64,000 nt of DNA from Novosphingobium panipatense (GCF_002149965.1 NZ_MSQB01000003.1:62001-126000), one strand, 5' to 3'. Shown: positions 30,159 through 39,704, numbered from the stretch's first letter. Numbers and translations are program-made. Notes: a model not told the origin generated them from the letters alone.

Positions 30159-30293
30159 ATGGTCAAGAAACTCGTTCTCGCGCTCGTCGCAGGCGGCATC
30201 GTATTTTCCGCCGCGGCCTGCAACACCGTGAAGGGTGCGGGCCAGGACATCGAGTCGGTCGGCAAGGCCGGCGACGACGCCATCAACCAGTAA
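30159..30293 (+). CDS. Entericidin-like small lipoprotein (copy 1)
   Basis: This is a 44-residue entericidin A/B family peptide: MVKKLVLALVAGGIVFSAAA signal, lipobox Cys21, then NTVKGAGQDIESVGKAGDDA. Entericidins are outer-membrane lipopeptides linked to stationary-phase stress in E. coli. AAAGGA precedes the ATG. It is followed by a hairpin and then by a second copy, suggesting a local duplication. Confidence 0.85.
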   Translation: MVKKLVLALVAGGIVFSAAACNTVKGAGQDIESVGKAGDDAINQ

Positions 30294-30306
30294 TAGTGCT
30301 CTCCGG

Positions 30307-30331
30307 CCAAAGCGGCGCAGTGCCGCTTTGG
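30307..30331 (+). terminator. Hairpin after the first entericidin-like gene
   Basis: CCAAAGCGGC (30307-30316) and GCCGCTTTGG (30322-30331) form a perfect 10-bp stem with a five-base loop, 14 bases after the stop. The T run is lacking, so termination may be partial. Confidence 0.55.
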
Positions 30332-30442
30332 TCAGCCGGGTATTCCCCGCTACGATCATGCGCTTCCACTCCTCTTCAGGATGGATTAGCGACGGGTAGA
30401 GACGTTCATTTCGACCGTCGTTCTTGAAAGGGTGAAGCAGTC

Positions 30443-30571
30443 ATGATCAGGAGAGCGCTCCTGGCTCTTGCAGTATCCGGCATCGTGCTCGGCGCGGCGG
30501 CCTGCAATACCGTGCGCGGGGTAGGCCAGGATATCGAATCCGCCGCCAACGCGGTCGATAACGCCACCTGA
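30443..30571 (+). CDS. Entericidin-like small lipoprotein (copy 2)
   Basis: This 42-residue peptide encodes MIRRALLALAVSGIVLGAAA, a lipobox Cys21 and NTVRGVGQDIESAANAVDNAT. It shares the CNTV(K/R)G(A/V)GQDIES core with the copy 150 bases upstream. The ATG at 30443 follows GAAAGGGTGAAG. It is too short to be found by length-based gene calling but its match to the first copy makes it convincing. Confidence 0.82.
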   Translation: MIRRALLALAVSGIVLGAAACNTVRGVGQDIESAANAVDNAT

Positions 30572-30585
30572 CCGGGGCATAACAC

Positions 30586-30618
30586 CAAGGCGCGGAGCCG
30601 GATGGGTTCCGCGCCTTG
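30586..30618 (+). terminator. Hairpin after the second entericidin-like gene
   Basis: CAAGGCGCGGA (30586-30596) pairs with TCCGCGCCTTG (30608-30618). It lies 14 bases past the stop. No long T run follows, but position and stem strength favour a terminator. Confidence 0.6.
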
Positions 30619-30624
30619 ATCGTT

Positions 30625-30675
30625 GGTCAGCTATCGAAGTTGATCAGCTATCGAAGTTGATCAGCTATCGAAAAT
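30625..30675. repeat. Three tandem 17-base units at a gene 3' end
   Basis: The unit (G/A)GTCAGCTATCGAAGTT-like, GATCAGCTATCGAAGTT in the middle copy, is repeated three times at 17-base spacing. The rightmost copy contains the last codons and the stop of the minus-strand membrane protein gene at 30661, so the gene end and its stop have been duplicated downstream. Confidence 0.85.
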
Positions 30676-31176
30676 GTGATCGGCCACCATGGCCCGCGCC
30701 CGGCGCCAGAGGACCAGGCGGCTCATCACCACCATGCCCAGCACGAGGCCCAGCATGGCATCCGTCATCAGCAGGGCCTTTGCGGCTTCCGGCCCCGCCC
30801 CTACCGTCATCCCGCCCGGCAGGATCATGCGCCGCGCTGCGAAGACTACCAGCACAAGAATGAGCGCGAGAGGGGACTGGCGCATCATCACCCGCGCCTC
30901 GGCACCCTCGCCTTCGACGTGCAGGCGCATGAGCCGCGAACGCTGCATGCCGATGCCGCCGCCTATCGCGAACCCGGCGACCAGGGCCACCCAACCGGGA
31001 AGGCTGGGCGGCATCCCGTAAAGCGCGAGGCTGATCGCCGCCGTGACGATCAGCGGCGCTACCCATAGCAGGGGGAGACGGAGCGGCCTGGCCTTTTCAA
31101 GGCTGCGGAACCGCCAGGCCATTACCCCGGCGAATATCAGCAGCGGCAGCCAGCCCGCATATCCGTTTCCCCCCAT
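30661..31176 (-). CDS. Integral membrane protein, possibly CcdC/DUF1453-like
   Basis: This 171-residue protein has about five hydrophobic helices, with GFAIGGGIGMQRSRLMRLHV and MRQSPLALILVLVVFAARRM resembling the CcdC/DUF1453 group; the family call is tentative. It begins only 4 bases after gcvPB and is the last gene of the gcv transcription unit, so it should respond to glycine as well. Its function there is unknown. Confidence 0.65.
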   Translation of the reverse strand: MGGNGYAGWLPLLIFAGVMAWRFRSLEKARPLRLPLLWVAPLIVTAAISLALYGMPPSLPGWVALVAGFAIGGGIGMQRSRLMRLHVEGEGAEARVMMRQSPLALILVLVVFAARRMILPGGMTVGAGPEAAKALLMTDAMLGLVLGMVVMSRLVLWRRARAMVADHIFDS

Positions 31177-31180
31177 ATGT

Positions 31181-32782
31181 TCAGCTTCCCCCGATCTCGC
31201 TCAGCGAGGGCGTCCCCGGCTCACCCGGCGTGCCCTGCCACACGAGCACAGGCTTGCGCGCGGCCAGCGTTTCGTCAAGCCGGCGACGCGGTGCGAAGTG
31301 CGGTGCGCTGTGGAGGCTCTGGTCGCCGTCCTTGGCGCGCTGGGCAAGGCTGCGCAGCGAACCGATGAAGCGATCGAGGCCGGCCTTGCTTTCCGTCTCG
31401 GTCGGCTCGACCAGCATTGCGCCCTTCACCACCAGCGGGAAGTAGACCGTCATCGGGTGGAAGCCCTCGTCGATCAGACCCTTGGCGATGTCTAGCGTGG
31501 AGAAGCCCTCGGCCAGCCCTGCATCGCTGAACAGCGCCTCGTGCATGCACGGGCCGCTCTTGGCGAAGGGTGCCGGCAGCAGATCCTCGCATGAACGCAG
31601 GACGTAGTTGGCGTTGAGCACCGCGTCCTCGGCCACCTGACGCAGTCCGTCTGCGCCGTGGCTGAGGATGTAGGTCAGCGCGCGGGTGAACATACCCATC
31701 TGGCCGTGGAAGGCGACCATGCGGCCGAATGCCTGCGCATGGCCCTCGCCCGCGTTTTCCTCTTCGACGAGGTGGACGCGTCCATCTTCACCGCGGCTGA
31801 CGAAGGGCAGCGGCGCGAACGGCGCCAGCGCCTCGGACAGCACGACCGGGCCGGCACCGGGGCCGCCACCGCCGTGCGGGGTGGAGAAGGTCTTGTGCAG
31901 GTTGATGTGCATGGCATCGACGCCGAGGTCACCGGGGCGCACCTTGCCGACGATGGCGTTGAAGTTCGCGCCGTCGCAGTAGACATAACCGCCGGCTGCG
32001 TGGACCGCGTCGCCAATCGCCTTCATCTCCGGCTCGAACAGGCCGCAGGTGTTGGGGTTGGTGATCATCACACCGGCCACGTTCGGGCCCAGCTTGGCCT
32101 TCAGCGCCTCGACATCGACGCGGCCTTCCGGCGTTGCCGGGATCGACTGCACCTTGAAGCCCGCGAACGCTGCCGTCGCCGGGTTGGTGCCGTGGGCGCT
32201 CTCAGGCACCAACACGACGTCGCGCTTCTCACCGCGTGCATCGAGCGCGGCGCGGATGCAGAGCAGGCCGCAAAGCTCGCCGTGCGCACCGGCCTTGGGG
32301 CTCATCGCCACGGAGGCCATGCCGGTCAGCGTGATCAGCCAGTCGGCCAGCTGCTCGATCACTTCCAGAGCGCCCTCGACCGTCTTCTGCGGCTGGAGCG
32401 GGTGAACGTCGGCAAAGCCCGGCAGACGAGCCATCTTCTCGTTCAGGCGCGGGTTGTGCTTCATCGTACACGAACCGAGGGGGAACGGCCCGAGGTCGAT
32501 CGCGTAGTTCTGGCGCGACAGGCGGGTGTAGTGGCGTACGGTTTCAGGCTCGGTCAGGCCGGGCAGCGCCGGAGCCGACTTGCGCAGGAACTTCGACAGG
32601 CCCGCAGCCGCCGGACGGCTGGGCTTGTCGAGATCGACGCCGCACTTCTCGGAAGAGCCGAGTTCGAAGCTGAGCGCTTCTTCCAGCATCAGGCCATAGT
32701 CGCCCGAGGCGGTCTTGAAGCCAGCGCCCTCACCGGCTTCACCCATCTGAGGGCGCCAGCCGCTTGCGTTTACCGCGTTCAT
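31181..32782 (-). CDS. gcvPB: Glycine dehydrogenase (decarboxylating) subunit 2
   Basis: This 533-residue C-terminal half of the P protein has the pyridoxal phosphate lysine in [14 protein letters not shown] (Lys297). It decarboxylates glycine and passes the aminomethyl group to the lipoyl arm of GcvH. Its ATG overlaps the gcvPA stop by 4 bases. The split two-subunit P protein is common in alphaproteobacteria; a fused form exists in E. coli. Residues 1-30 before the core are variable. Confidence 0.95.
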   Translation of the reverse strand: MNAVNASGWRPQMGEAGEGAGFKTASGDYGLMLEEALSFELGSSEKCGVDLDKPSRPAAAGLSKFLRKSAPALPGLTEPETVRHYTRLSRQNYAIDLGPFPLGSCTMKHNPRLNEKMARLPGFADVHPLQPQKTVEGALEVIEQLADWLITLTGMASVAMSPKAGAHGELCGLLCIRAALDARGEKRDVVLVPESAHGTNPATAAFAGFKVQSIPATPEGRVDVEALKAKLGPNVAGVMITNPNTCGLFEPEMKAIGDAVHAAGGYVYCDGANFNAIVGKVRPGDLGVDAMHINLHKTFSTPHGGGGPGAGPVVLSEALAPFAPLPFVSRGEDGRVHLVEEENAGEGHAQAFGRMVAFHGQMGMFTRALTYILSHGADGLRQVAEDAVLNANYVLRSCEDLLPAPFAKSGPCMHEALFSDAGLAEGFSTLDIAKGLIDEGFHPMTVYFPLVVKGAMLVEPTETESKAGLDRFIGSLRSLAQRAKDGDQSLHSAPHFAPRRRLDETLAARKPVLVWQGTPGEPGTPSLSEIGGS

Positions 32783-34137
32783 GCCAGCACTCCTTCAAGC
32801 TCACGAGCGAATGTTTCGATATCCTCGTCGGTCACGGTCTCGGTCGCCGTCACCAGCAGGCCATTGTGGAGATCGCTTTCCTCGGGGAACAGGCGGCCGA
32901 GCGAAACGCCGCCCAGCACCTTGCGGTCGGCCAGTTCGCGAACGACTTCACGCGCATCGCGCGGGAGCACCAGCGTGGCCTCGTTGAAGTAGGCGTCGTT
33001 CAGCACCTTCACGCCCGGCACCTTGGCCAGACGCTCGATCATGGCCTGCGCCTTGTCGTGGTTCACGGCGGCAAGCTGAGCCAGGCCTTCACCGCCCAGG
33101 AGGGTCAGGTGAATGCTGAAGGCCAGCGCGCAGAGGCCGGAGTTGGTGCAGATGTTGCTGGTCGCCTTCTCGCGGCGGATGTGCTGTTCGCGCGTGGAGA
33201 GCGTCAGCACGAAGCCGCGCTTGCCCTCGGCATCCACGGTCTGGCCGCAGAGACGGCCCGGCATCTGGCGCACGAACTTCTCGCGGCAGCCGAACAGGCC
33301 GAGGTACGGACCGCCGAACTGGAGGCCGACGCCGATCGACTGGCCTTCGCCCACGACGATATCGGCACCCAGCGCGCCCGGCGCCTCGATCATGCCCAGC
33401 GCAACCGGCTCGGTGACGACGGCGATCAGCAGTGCGCCCTTTGCGTGCGCGGCATCGGCAATCGCAGCCAGATCGGGAATGCGGCCCATCACGTCCGGAT
33501 ACTGGACGACGACGCAGGAGGTCTTGTCGTCGATCGCGGCGATCACGGCGGCGTCATCGGCCTGCGGCACGAGCTGCGCCCTCAGCGAGACGATGTCGTC
33601 TTCGGTGAACTTGGCCATCGTGCGCACCACTTCGGCGTAGTGCGGGTGCAGGCCGCTGGACAGCACCGCGCGGTCCTTGCGGGTGATGCGGCTGGCCATC
33701 AGGATGGCTTCCCAGCACGCGGTCGAACCGTCGTACATGGATGCATTGGCAATATCGGTCCCGAACAGGCGTGCGACCTGCGTCTGGAACTCGAACAGCA
33801 CCTGCAGCGTGCCCTGCGCGATTTCCGGCTGGTATGGCGTGTAGGCAGTCAGGAACTCGCCGCGCTGGATCAGGTGATCGACCGAGGCGGGGACGTGATG
33901 GCGATAGGCACCGGCGCCGATGAAGAACGGCGCGGTGCCTGCCGAAAGGTTCTTGGCCGCAAGCGCGGACATGTGCCGCTCCACCGCCATTTCGCTGGCG
34001 TGGGCGGGCAGCCCCTCGATAGGGCCGGAAAGCCGGGCCTCGGCGGGCACGTCGACGAACAGATCGTCAACCGTGTCGGCACCGATGACGCCGAGCATTT
34101 CGGCGCGATCGGCGGGAGTCAGGGGCAGGTAGCGCAA
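32779..34137 (-). CDS. gcvPA: Glycine dehydrogenase (decarboxylating) subunit 1
   Basis: This 452-residue N-terminal half of the P protein ([44 protein letters not shown]) has the PLP-transferase fold but not the PLP lysine. It pairs with GcvPB. The start is TTG at 34137, with GGAG nine bases upstream. It lies 31 bases after gcvH and overlaps gcvPB. Confidence 0.95.
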   Translation of the reverse strand: MRYLPLTPADRAEMLGVIGADTVDDLFVDVPAEARLSGPIEGLPAHASEMAVERHMSALAAKNLSAGTAPFFIGAGAYRHHVPASVDHLIQRGEFLTAYTPYQPEIAQGTLQVLFEFQTQVARLFGTDIANASMYDGSTACWEAILMASRITRKDRAVLSSGLHPHYAEVVRTMAKFTEDDIVSLRAQLVPQADDAAVIAAIDDKTSCVVVQYPDVMGRIPDLAAIADAAHAKGALLIAVVTEPVALGMIEAPGALGADIVVGEGQSIGVGLQFGGPYLGLFGCREKFVRQMPGRLCGQTVDAEGKRGFVLTLSTREQHIRREKATSNICTNSGLCALAFSIHLTLLGGEGLAQLAAVNHDKAQAMIERLAKVPGVKVLNDAYFNEATLVLPRDAREVVRELADRKVLGGVSLGRLFPEESDLHNGLLVTATETVTDEDIETFARELEGVLA

Positions 34138-34168
34138 GCGGCGATACTCCGTGAATTATATCGGTAAA

Positions 34169-34540
34169 TCAGAGGCTTTCGACGTACTGCTTGTAAGCAG
34201 ACTCATCCATCAGCGCTTCCAGTTCCGAAGCGTCCGACAGAGTGACGCGGAACAGCCAGCCGCCGGTTTCGGCCTGGGTGTTGACCAGTTCCGGCTCATC
34301 GGTCAGCGCGCCGTTGGCTTCGGCGATCGTGCCCGAAACCGGCGTGTAGACGTCCGAAGCGGCCTTCACCGAATCCACCACGGCAACGGAATCGCCCTTG
34401 CCGAAGGTCGCACCGGCTTCCGGCAGATCGACGAAGGTGATGTCGCCAAGCTGGCCCTGTGCGTAGTCGGTGATGCCCACGGTGCCGAGGTCGCCCTCGA
34501 TTTCGATCCACTCGTGTTCCTGCGAGAAATAACGGGTCAT
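34169..34540 (-). CDS. gcvH: Glycine cleavage system protein H
   Basis: This 123-residue lipoyl carrier has the lipoylated Lys59 in VDSVKAASDVYTPVSG and the usual HEWIEIEGD and GITDYAQGQLGDI elements. It shuttles the aminomethyl group from P to T protein. ATG at 34540, 12 bases after gcvT. Confidence 0.97.
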   Translation of the reverse strand: MTRYFSQEHEWIEIEGDLGTVGITDYAQGQLGDITFVDLPEAGATFGKGDSVAVVDSVKAASDVYTPVSGTIAEANGALTDEPELVNTQAETGGWLFRVTLSDASELEALMDESAYKQYVESL

Positions 34541-34552
34541 GGGTAGGTATCC

Positions 34553-35686
34553 TCAGCGGTGATAGCGGTTGGGGACGAAGGGCATGGCCGCGACTGTGGC
34601 GTCGAGCTTCTTGCCCCGCAATTCGATGGAAAGGGCCGTGCCGTCCGCAGCGACGGCTGCATCGACATAGGCCATGGCGATGGGATGTTGGAGCGATGGC
34701 GAGAAACCGCCTGAAGTAACGACGCCAACTTCCTGTTCGCCATGGAAAACCTTGGCGCCCTCGCGCGCGGCCTGACGGCCATCGAGCTTGAGCCCGATGC
34801 GCTTCTGCGCGGTGCCCTCGGCAAAGTCGCGCTGGACGCGCTCGCTGCCCGGGAACCCGCCTTCGAGACGGCGGCGCTTGTTGATGCCGAAGGCAAGACC
34901 GGCATCGACCGGGCCGCGCTCGGGATCCATGTCATGGCCGTAGAGGGGCAGACCGGCTTCCAGGCGCAGCGAATCCCGCGCGCCGAGGCCGATCGGCTTC
35001 ACTTCCGGTTCGCCGCAGAGCAGGTCCGCGATCATCGCCGCGGATTCGCCTGGAATGGCGATCTCGAAGCCATCCTCGCCGGTATAGCCCGAACGGCTGA
35101 TCCAGGCATCGACGCCGCCCAGCTTGAAGGCGCCGCCCTTCATGAAGGTCAGCGCGGAAACGCCGGGTGCATGACGCTCCAGCGCTTCGGCGGCCTTCGG
35201 CCCCTGAAGCGCCAGCAGGGCGTTGTCATCGAGGTGATTGAGCGTGATGTCGTCCGGGAGATATTCGCGCAGGGTGCCGATATCGTCCCACTTGGTCGCG
35301 CCGTTGACGACGAGATAGAAACCGCTTTCCCAGCGCGTGACCATCAGGTCGTCCAGGATACCGCCGTTTTCGTCGAGCAGGAGCGAGTAGCGCACCGAAC
35401 CCGCCTTCAGCGTGGAAAGGTCGATCGGCAGAGCGGCTTCCAACGCCGGCTCCACGCCCTCGCCTGAAATGTAGAGCTGGCCCATGTGACTGACGTCGAA
35501 CAGCCCGGCGCTCTCGCGGGTCCAGAGGTGCTCGGCCATGATGCCCTCATACTGAACAGGCATCATGTAGCCGGCGAACTCGACCATGCGGCCGCCTCGC
35601 TCGCGATGCCAACCGTTCAGCGGCAGCAGCTGCGGGGCAAGTTCTTCGGGTTCCTGATCGGAATCGGAAATCGGATATTCGCTCAA
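34553..35686 (-). CDS. gcvT: Glycine cleavage system aminomethyltransferase T
   Basis: This protein of about 377 residues transfers the methylene group to tetrahydrofolate (folate-binding GcvT fold, GLFDVSHMGQLYISG, DDLMVTRWESGFYLVVNG, SGYTGEDGFEIAIP). The start is most likely TTG at 35686 (MSEYPISDSDQEP), which has GGAG seven bases upstream. The frame is open into the riboswitch to 35737, but that extension overlaps the structured leader. It is the first gene of gcvT-H-PA-PB. Confidence 0.94.
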   Translation of the reverse strand: MSEYPISDSDQEPEELAPQLLPLNGWHRERGGRMVEFAGYMMPVQYEGIMAEHLWTRESAGLFDVSHMGQLYISGEGVEPALEAALPIDLSTLKAGSVRYSLLLDENGGILDDLMVTRWESGFYLVVNGATKWDDIGTLREYLPDDITLNHLDDNALLALQGPKAAEALERHAPGVSALTFMKGGAFKLGGVDAWISRSGYTGEDGFEIAIPGESAAMIADLLCGEPEVKPIGLGARDSLRLEAGLPLYGHDMDPERGPVDAGLAFGINKRRRLEGGFPGSERVQRDFAEGTAQKRIGLKLDGRQAAREGAKVFHGEQEVGVVTSGGFSPSLQHPIAMAYVDAAVAADGTALSIELRGKKLDATVAAMPFVPNRYHR

Positions 35687-35726
35687 GACATGACTCCGCA
35701 CAGTTCGGTACACCATTCCAGGTGCC

Positions 35727-35940
35727 CCCTCTGTCACGGAAACCTGAGAGCTTCCTCCAGCAAGCCGTTGAACAGCAAGCCAAAGTTACACCGTCGGCGG
35801 CCTCATCCCGAAGGAAGAGACACTTTCCAGAGTCTCGCTATCGACGCTGCGCGGTCCTTTTGCCTGAGAGATTCCGGGGCGGTTGCTCCTTCGGCGCCCA
35901 CCGTTTCGCGAATGCGAATCAGCAGGTCTCTCCCGCGCTG
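35727..35940 (-). promoter_or_regulatory. Tandem glycine riboswitch upstream of gcvT
   Basis: Read on the minus strand there are two glycine aptamers. The first (about 35940-35847) starts GCGCGGGAGAGACC, has GCCGAAGGAGCAA and closes with CTCTCAGGCAAAAGGACCGCGC. The second (about 35834-35727) starts GACTCTGGAAAG, has CCGACGGTGTAAC and ends CTCTCAGGTTTCCGTGACAGAG. The linker is about 12 bases. Glycine binding normally turns gcv expression on. The second aptamer ends 40 bases before the TTG start of gcvT, so translation control at that ribosome site is possible. Confidence 0.93.
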
Positions 35941-36035
35941 TCAGCGATATCTCGTCAATTGAGTGAGCGCCGCGCGCAAGTCAACGCAATCGCGCTGCAC
36001 TGCGTCACAATTTCCACCAAAACCGGAAATCCGCG

Positions 36036-36743
36036 TCAGGATCGATAATCGCGCAGGATTTCGGCAAAGGAATCGTGCTCATGGACGAAACGACCGGACG
36101 CGTCTTCCTTGCCGAGCGACAGGATCACTTGCGCCAGCCGGACGGAGGCGATCGACCGAAACCGCCGCAGCCTTGCATGAAACACCAGGAGATCGGCGAG
36201 CGGTGCAACCATCTGCCCTGCCATTTCCAGCGGACGCCCCTCTTCCCGCCTGCCGCGCAGCAACCCCGGCCTCAGAATGTCGAGACGCGCGAAACCCAGC
36301 TTGCCGAGCGCGTCCTCGGTCTCGCCCTTGGTGCGCAGATAGAGGTTCGAACTCGCGGGATCGGCGCCCACCGAGGATACCAGTATCATGTGGCCGATCC
36401 CCGCCTTGCGGGCCGCCGCGGCTACCTCCAGCACGAGATCGTGATCTACCGCCCGGAAAGCCGCATCGCTGCCCGCCGCCTTTCGCGTGGTTCCCAGCGC
36501 ACAGACCAGCACGTCCCCGTGGGCAGCCGCGATCAGTTCGGGCCAGTCGGACGTGGCACCCACAAGGATCTCCAGACGCGCACCCTGCGGCAGGGGAACC
36601 TCGCGCCGGGCGACGCCGATCACCCTTACGTCCGGGCGGCCCCGGCTTTCCTCGATCACCGCCGATCCGACGAGACCGCTGGCACCGACGAGACAGAGCC
36701 GCCTAGCAGCGGCACCTGCCACTTGCACCGGCGCCTCATACAT
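36036..36743 (-). CDS. NAD(P)H-binding (atypical SDR) protein
   Basis: This protein of about 235 residues has the nucleotide motif LVGASGLVGSAV near residue 15 and a VSSVGADP segment in place of the classical catalytic Tyr-x-x-x-Lys. It resembles the HTATIP2/NmrA-like atypical SDR group, which often act as sensors or minor reductases. The ATG at 36743 overlaps the dgt stop by 8 bases, so translation is coupled. Substrate unknown. Confidence 0.8.
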   Translation of the reverse strand: MYEAPVQVAGAAARRLCLVGASGLVGSAVIEESRGRPDVRVIGVARREVPLPQGARLEILVGATSDWPELIAAAHGDVLVCALGTTRKAAGSDAAFRAVDHDLVLEVAAAARKAGIGHMILVSSVGADPASSNLYLRTKGETEDALGKLGFARLDILRPGLLRGRREEGRPLEMAGQMVAPLADLLVFHARLRRFRSIASVRLAQVILSLGKEDASGRFVHEHDSFAEILRDYRS

Positions 36744-37908
36744 TGCGCAGGCCTTCGGGCGTGCTGCCGTAGATCTGGGCATGGCAGGAAATGGCATAGC
36801 GGTCGGTCATGCCCGCGATGTAATCGGCAATGTGGCGGCTGCGGGCGGGTTCGTGGCGCGGAAGCCCGTCGATCCAGCTCTCCTCCATCAGCACCGGCTC
36901 CTGCGAGTAGGCCGAATAGAGTTCCGCCAGCAGCGCACGCGCGCGGCGCGCGGTTTCGAGCTGCTCGGGGTGGTAATAGAGCTTCTCGTACATGAAGCGC
37001 TTGAACTGGCGCTCCCCTTCCTCGACTTCCGGCGAGAAGGCCACGAGCTGGCGACCGGCACTGCGGACCTGATCGACGCTTTCGATGCCGATCAGACGCT
37101 TCTGCGTTTCGGCCAGCAAGTCATTGACCATGAAGCCGATCTGGCTGCGGATCAGCTCGGCAAGCTGACGGTCGCGCGGGACGCCGGGATAGCGCCGCTC
37201 CACATCGGCCCAGCGCGGGACGATGAAGGGATGGGCGAGCAGTTCGTCGAGATCGAGGAAACCGGCGCGCAAGCCGTCATCGATGTCGTGGTTGTCGTAG
37301 GCGATGTCGTCCGAAAGGGCCGCGACTTGCGCTTCGAGCGAAGCATAAGTGCCCAGCTCCAGCCCATAGGCGGCGTCGAGTTCGGCCAGCGCCCAGTTCG
37401 GCTCGGAAACCGGGCCGTTGTGCTTGGCCAGGCCCTCCAGCGTCTCCCATGTCAGGTTCAGCCCGTCATGCTCGCAATAGGGGCTTTCGATCCGCATCAG
37501 GGTGCGCAGGCAATTGGCGTTGTGATCGAACCCGCCCGCCTTGTGAAGCGCCGCGTCGAGCGCCTCTTCACCCGCATGGCCGAAAGGCGGGTGGCCGATA
37601 TCATGAGCCAGCGCGAGCGCTTCGGTCAGGTCCTCGTCCAGCCCCAGGATGCGGGCGATCACGCGGGCGACCTGGGCCACTTCCAGGCTGTGCGTCAGGC
37701 GCACGCGGTAGTGATCGCCGTCCGGGGCGATGAAGACCTGGGTCTTGTAGCGCAAGCGGCGGAACGCAATCGAATGGACGATCCGGTCGCGGTCACGCTG
37801 ATAGGGGCTGCGCTGGCCGCGCGGCAGGCCCGTGCCGACGGGGAATTCGCGGCCGCGCGATCGGGCCGGATCGGAGGCGTAAGGCGCAAGGGTATGTTCA
37901 GGGGTCAA
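36736..37908 (-). CDS. dgt: Deoxyguanosinetriphosphate triphosphohydrolase-like protein
   Basis: This 390-residue HD-domain protein has the metal ligands His73, the H102-D103 pair in ALAHDIGHPPFGH and a later Asp (SDDIAYDNHDIDDG). The family cleaves dNTPs to nucleoside and tripolyphosphate. The start is TTG at 37908 with AGGAAAG upstream; no ATG is suitable. It lies 42 bases after a small membrane protein gene and overlaps the following SDR-like gene. Confidence 0.9.
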   Translation of the reverse strand: MTPEHTLAPYASDPARSRGREFPVGTGLPRGQRSPYQRDRDRIVHSIAFRRLRYKTQVFIAPDGDHYRVRLTHSLEVAQVARVIARILGLDEDLTEALALAHDIGHPPFGHAGEEALDAALHKAGGFDHNANCLRTLMRIESPYCEHDGLNLTWETLEGLAKHNGPVSEPNWALAELDAAYGLELGTYASLEAQVAALSDDIAYDNHDIDDGLRAGFLDLDELLAHPFIVPRWADVERRYPGVPRDRQLAELIRSQIGFMVNDLLAETQKRLIGIESVDQVRSAGRQLVAFSPEVEEGERQFKRFMYEKLYYHPEQLETARRARALLAELYSAYSQEPVLMEESWIDGLPRHEPARSRHIADYIAGMTDRYAISCHAQIYGSTPEGLRNV

Positions 37909-37950
37909 GCTGGTGTCTTTCCTGGAAGCAGGCTTGCTCTCGGCGCCCTA

Positions 37951-38268
37951 CTAGCGAGCAAGTCCGGTCCTGCACAAGGCCGCGGAGGAGGTCGTCACGA
38001 GAATGACCTCGCTGTCGTCAACCGCCTTCACGGCCCGGACCCAGGCGCCGATGGTCTTCTTGTCGCCCTCCAGTTTCTGGAGCCTGATCAGTTGCGGCAG
38101 GCTGAGCCGCTTGACCATGCGCTTCGACATGCAGGTGGCGACCCGGTCCGGCATTCCGGCCTCGACCAGCGCGGATCGCACCCGCCATCCGGCATAGAGA
38201 TGCACCCCCACGGCCAGCACCGCGAGAACACCGGCGAGCAGCAGGATTCGCTTGAGAATACGCAGCAT
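37951..38268 (-). CDS. Hypothetical protein with N-terminal membrane segment
   Basis: This 105-residue protein has one hydrophobic segment (about 5-25, LKRILLLAGVLAVLAVGVHL) and a basic soluble tail with cysteines at about 46 and 99. Export or inner-membrane anchoring is likely. It lies between pntB (23-base gap) and dgt in a run of same-strand genes. No family is recognised. Confidence 0.6.
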   Translation of the reverse strand: MLRILKRILLLAGVLAVLAVGVHLYAGWRVRSALVEAGMPDRVATCMSKRMVKRLSLPQLIRLQKLEGDKKTIGAWVRAVKAVDDSEVILVTTSSAALCRTGLAR

Positions 38269-38291
38269 GGCGGCCCTATAGAGCCCCGCGA

Positions 38292-39704
38292 TCAGTCCGC
38301 CAGCGCTTTCACGATATCCTCGACCATCTTCTTGGCGTCGGCGAGAAGCATCATGGTCTGGTCCATGTAGAAGACCTCGTTGTCCACCCCGGCATAACCC
38401 TGCCCGCCCATCGATCGCTTGATGAAGAAGATGGTCTTGGCCTTTTCCACGTCGAACACCGGCATCCCGTAAATCGGTGAGGTCTTGTCGGTCTTGGCGG
38501 CGGGGTTGACCACGTCGTTCGCGCCGATGATGAAGGCGACATCGCACTGGGCAAACGCGCCGTTGATGTCTTCCAGTTCGAAGACTTCGTCGTAGGGCAC
38601 GTTGGCCTCGGCCAGCAGGACATTCATGTGGCCGGGCATGCGGCCCGCGACCGGGTGGATCGCATATTTCACGCTGACGCCGTGGGCCTTGAGCTGGTCT
38701 GCCATCTCCCGAAGCACGTGCTGGGCCTGTGCCACGGCCATGCCGTAGCCGGGGATGATGATGACGTTCTCGGCCTCTTTCATGAGGAAGGCCGCATCCT
38801 CGGCCGAGCCGCGCTTCCAGGGGCGGTCGCTGGCGGCCGCAGCACCGCCTGCGCCGGATTCCGCGCCGAAACCACCGGCGATCACCGAAAGGAAGCTGCG
38901 GTTCATCGCCTTGCACATGATATAGCTGAGGATCGCGCCCGAGGATCCGACCAGGGCGCCGGTAATGATCATCGCCGTGTTGTGGAGCGTGAAGCCCATG
39001 GCGGCGGCGGCCCAGCCCGAATAGGAATTGAGCATCGAGACGACCACCGGCATGTCCGCGCCGCCGATCGGAATGATCAGCAGGAAGCCGATGGCGAAGC
39101 TCAGCACCACGATGGCCCAGAACAGTTCCGGGGTGCTGCGGTGGAACAGGCCGACGAGTACGACGATGGCCAGTAGAGCACCGAGATTGATGACGTGGCG
39201 CGCCGGAAGCAGGATCGGCGCACCGCTCATGTTGCCGTTGAGTTTGGCGAAAGCGATGACCGATCCGGAAAAGGTGACCGCGCCGATGGCGACGCCCAGC
39301 CCCATCTCGATCCGGCTACCCTTCAGGATATCGAGCCCGCCCGGCTCCAGAATGCCGAACGCCGCCGGATTGTAGTAGGCCGCGATACCCACGAGCACTG
39401 CCGCAAGACCGACCAGCGAGTGGAAGGCGGCGACAAGCTGGGGCATGGCCGTCATCTGGATGCGCCGGGCGATCACGAAGCCGATGCCTCCGCCGATGGC
39501 GATGGCGACGAGGATTTCCGGCAGGCTGGCGATCTCGTGCGTCACCAGCGTGGTCGCGACCGCAATGCCCATGCCGATCATGCCGTAGCGGTTGCCGCGG
39601 CGGCTGGTGGCCGGAGACGACAGCCCACGCAGCGCGAGGATGAAGCAGATCCCGGCGACGAGATAGGCGGCGGCGATCCAGGGGTTCAGGGCATGGACCT
39701 CCAT
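38292..39704 (-). CDS. pntB: Proton-translocating NAD(P) transhydrogenase subunit beta
   Basis: This 470-residue protein has about nine hydrophobic helices followed by a soluble NADP(H)-binding domain III (VIIPGYGMAVAQAQHVL, PVAGRMPGHMNVLLAEA, GANDVVNPAAK). It couples hydride transfer from NADH to NADP with proton movement, supplying NADPH. Its ATG and the pntAB stop share one base (TGATG). Confidence 0.96.
   Translation of the reverse strand: MEVHALNPWIAAAYLVAGICFILALRGLSSPATSRRGNRYGMIGMGIAVATTLVTHEIASLPEILVAIAIGGGIGFVIARRIQMTAMPQLVAAFHSLVGLAAVLVGIAAYYNPAAFGILEPGGLDILKGSRIEMGLGVAIGAVTFSGSVIAFAKLNGNMSGAPILLPARHVINLGALLAIVVLVGLFHRSTPELFWAIVVLSFAIGFLLIIPIGGADMPVVVSMLNSYSGWAAAAMGFTLHNTAMIITGALVGSSGAILSYIMCKAMNRSFLSVIAGGFGAESGAGGAAAASDRPWKRGSAEDAAFLMKEAENVIIIPGYGMAVAQAQHVLREMADQLKAHGVSVKYAIHPVAGRMPGHMNVLLAEANVPYDEVFELEDINGAFAQCDVAFIIGANDVVNPAAKTDKTSPIYGMPVFDVEKAKTIFFIKRSMGGQGYAGVDNEVFYMDQTMMLLADAKKMVEDIVKALAD

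Noticed and set aside
35687..35737. ATG 35737 as gcvT start
   Set aside because: It lies in the second glycine aptamer and is out of line with the family; the TTG at 35686 has a good ribosome site.
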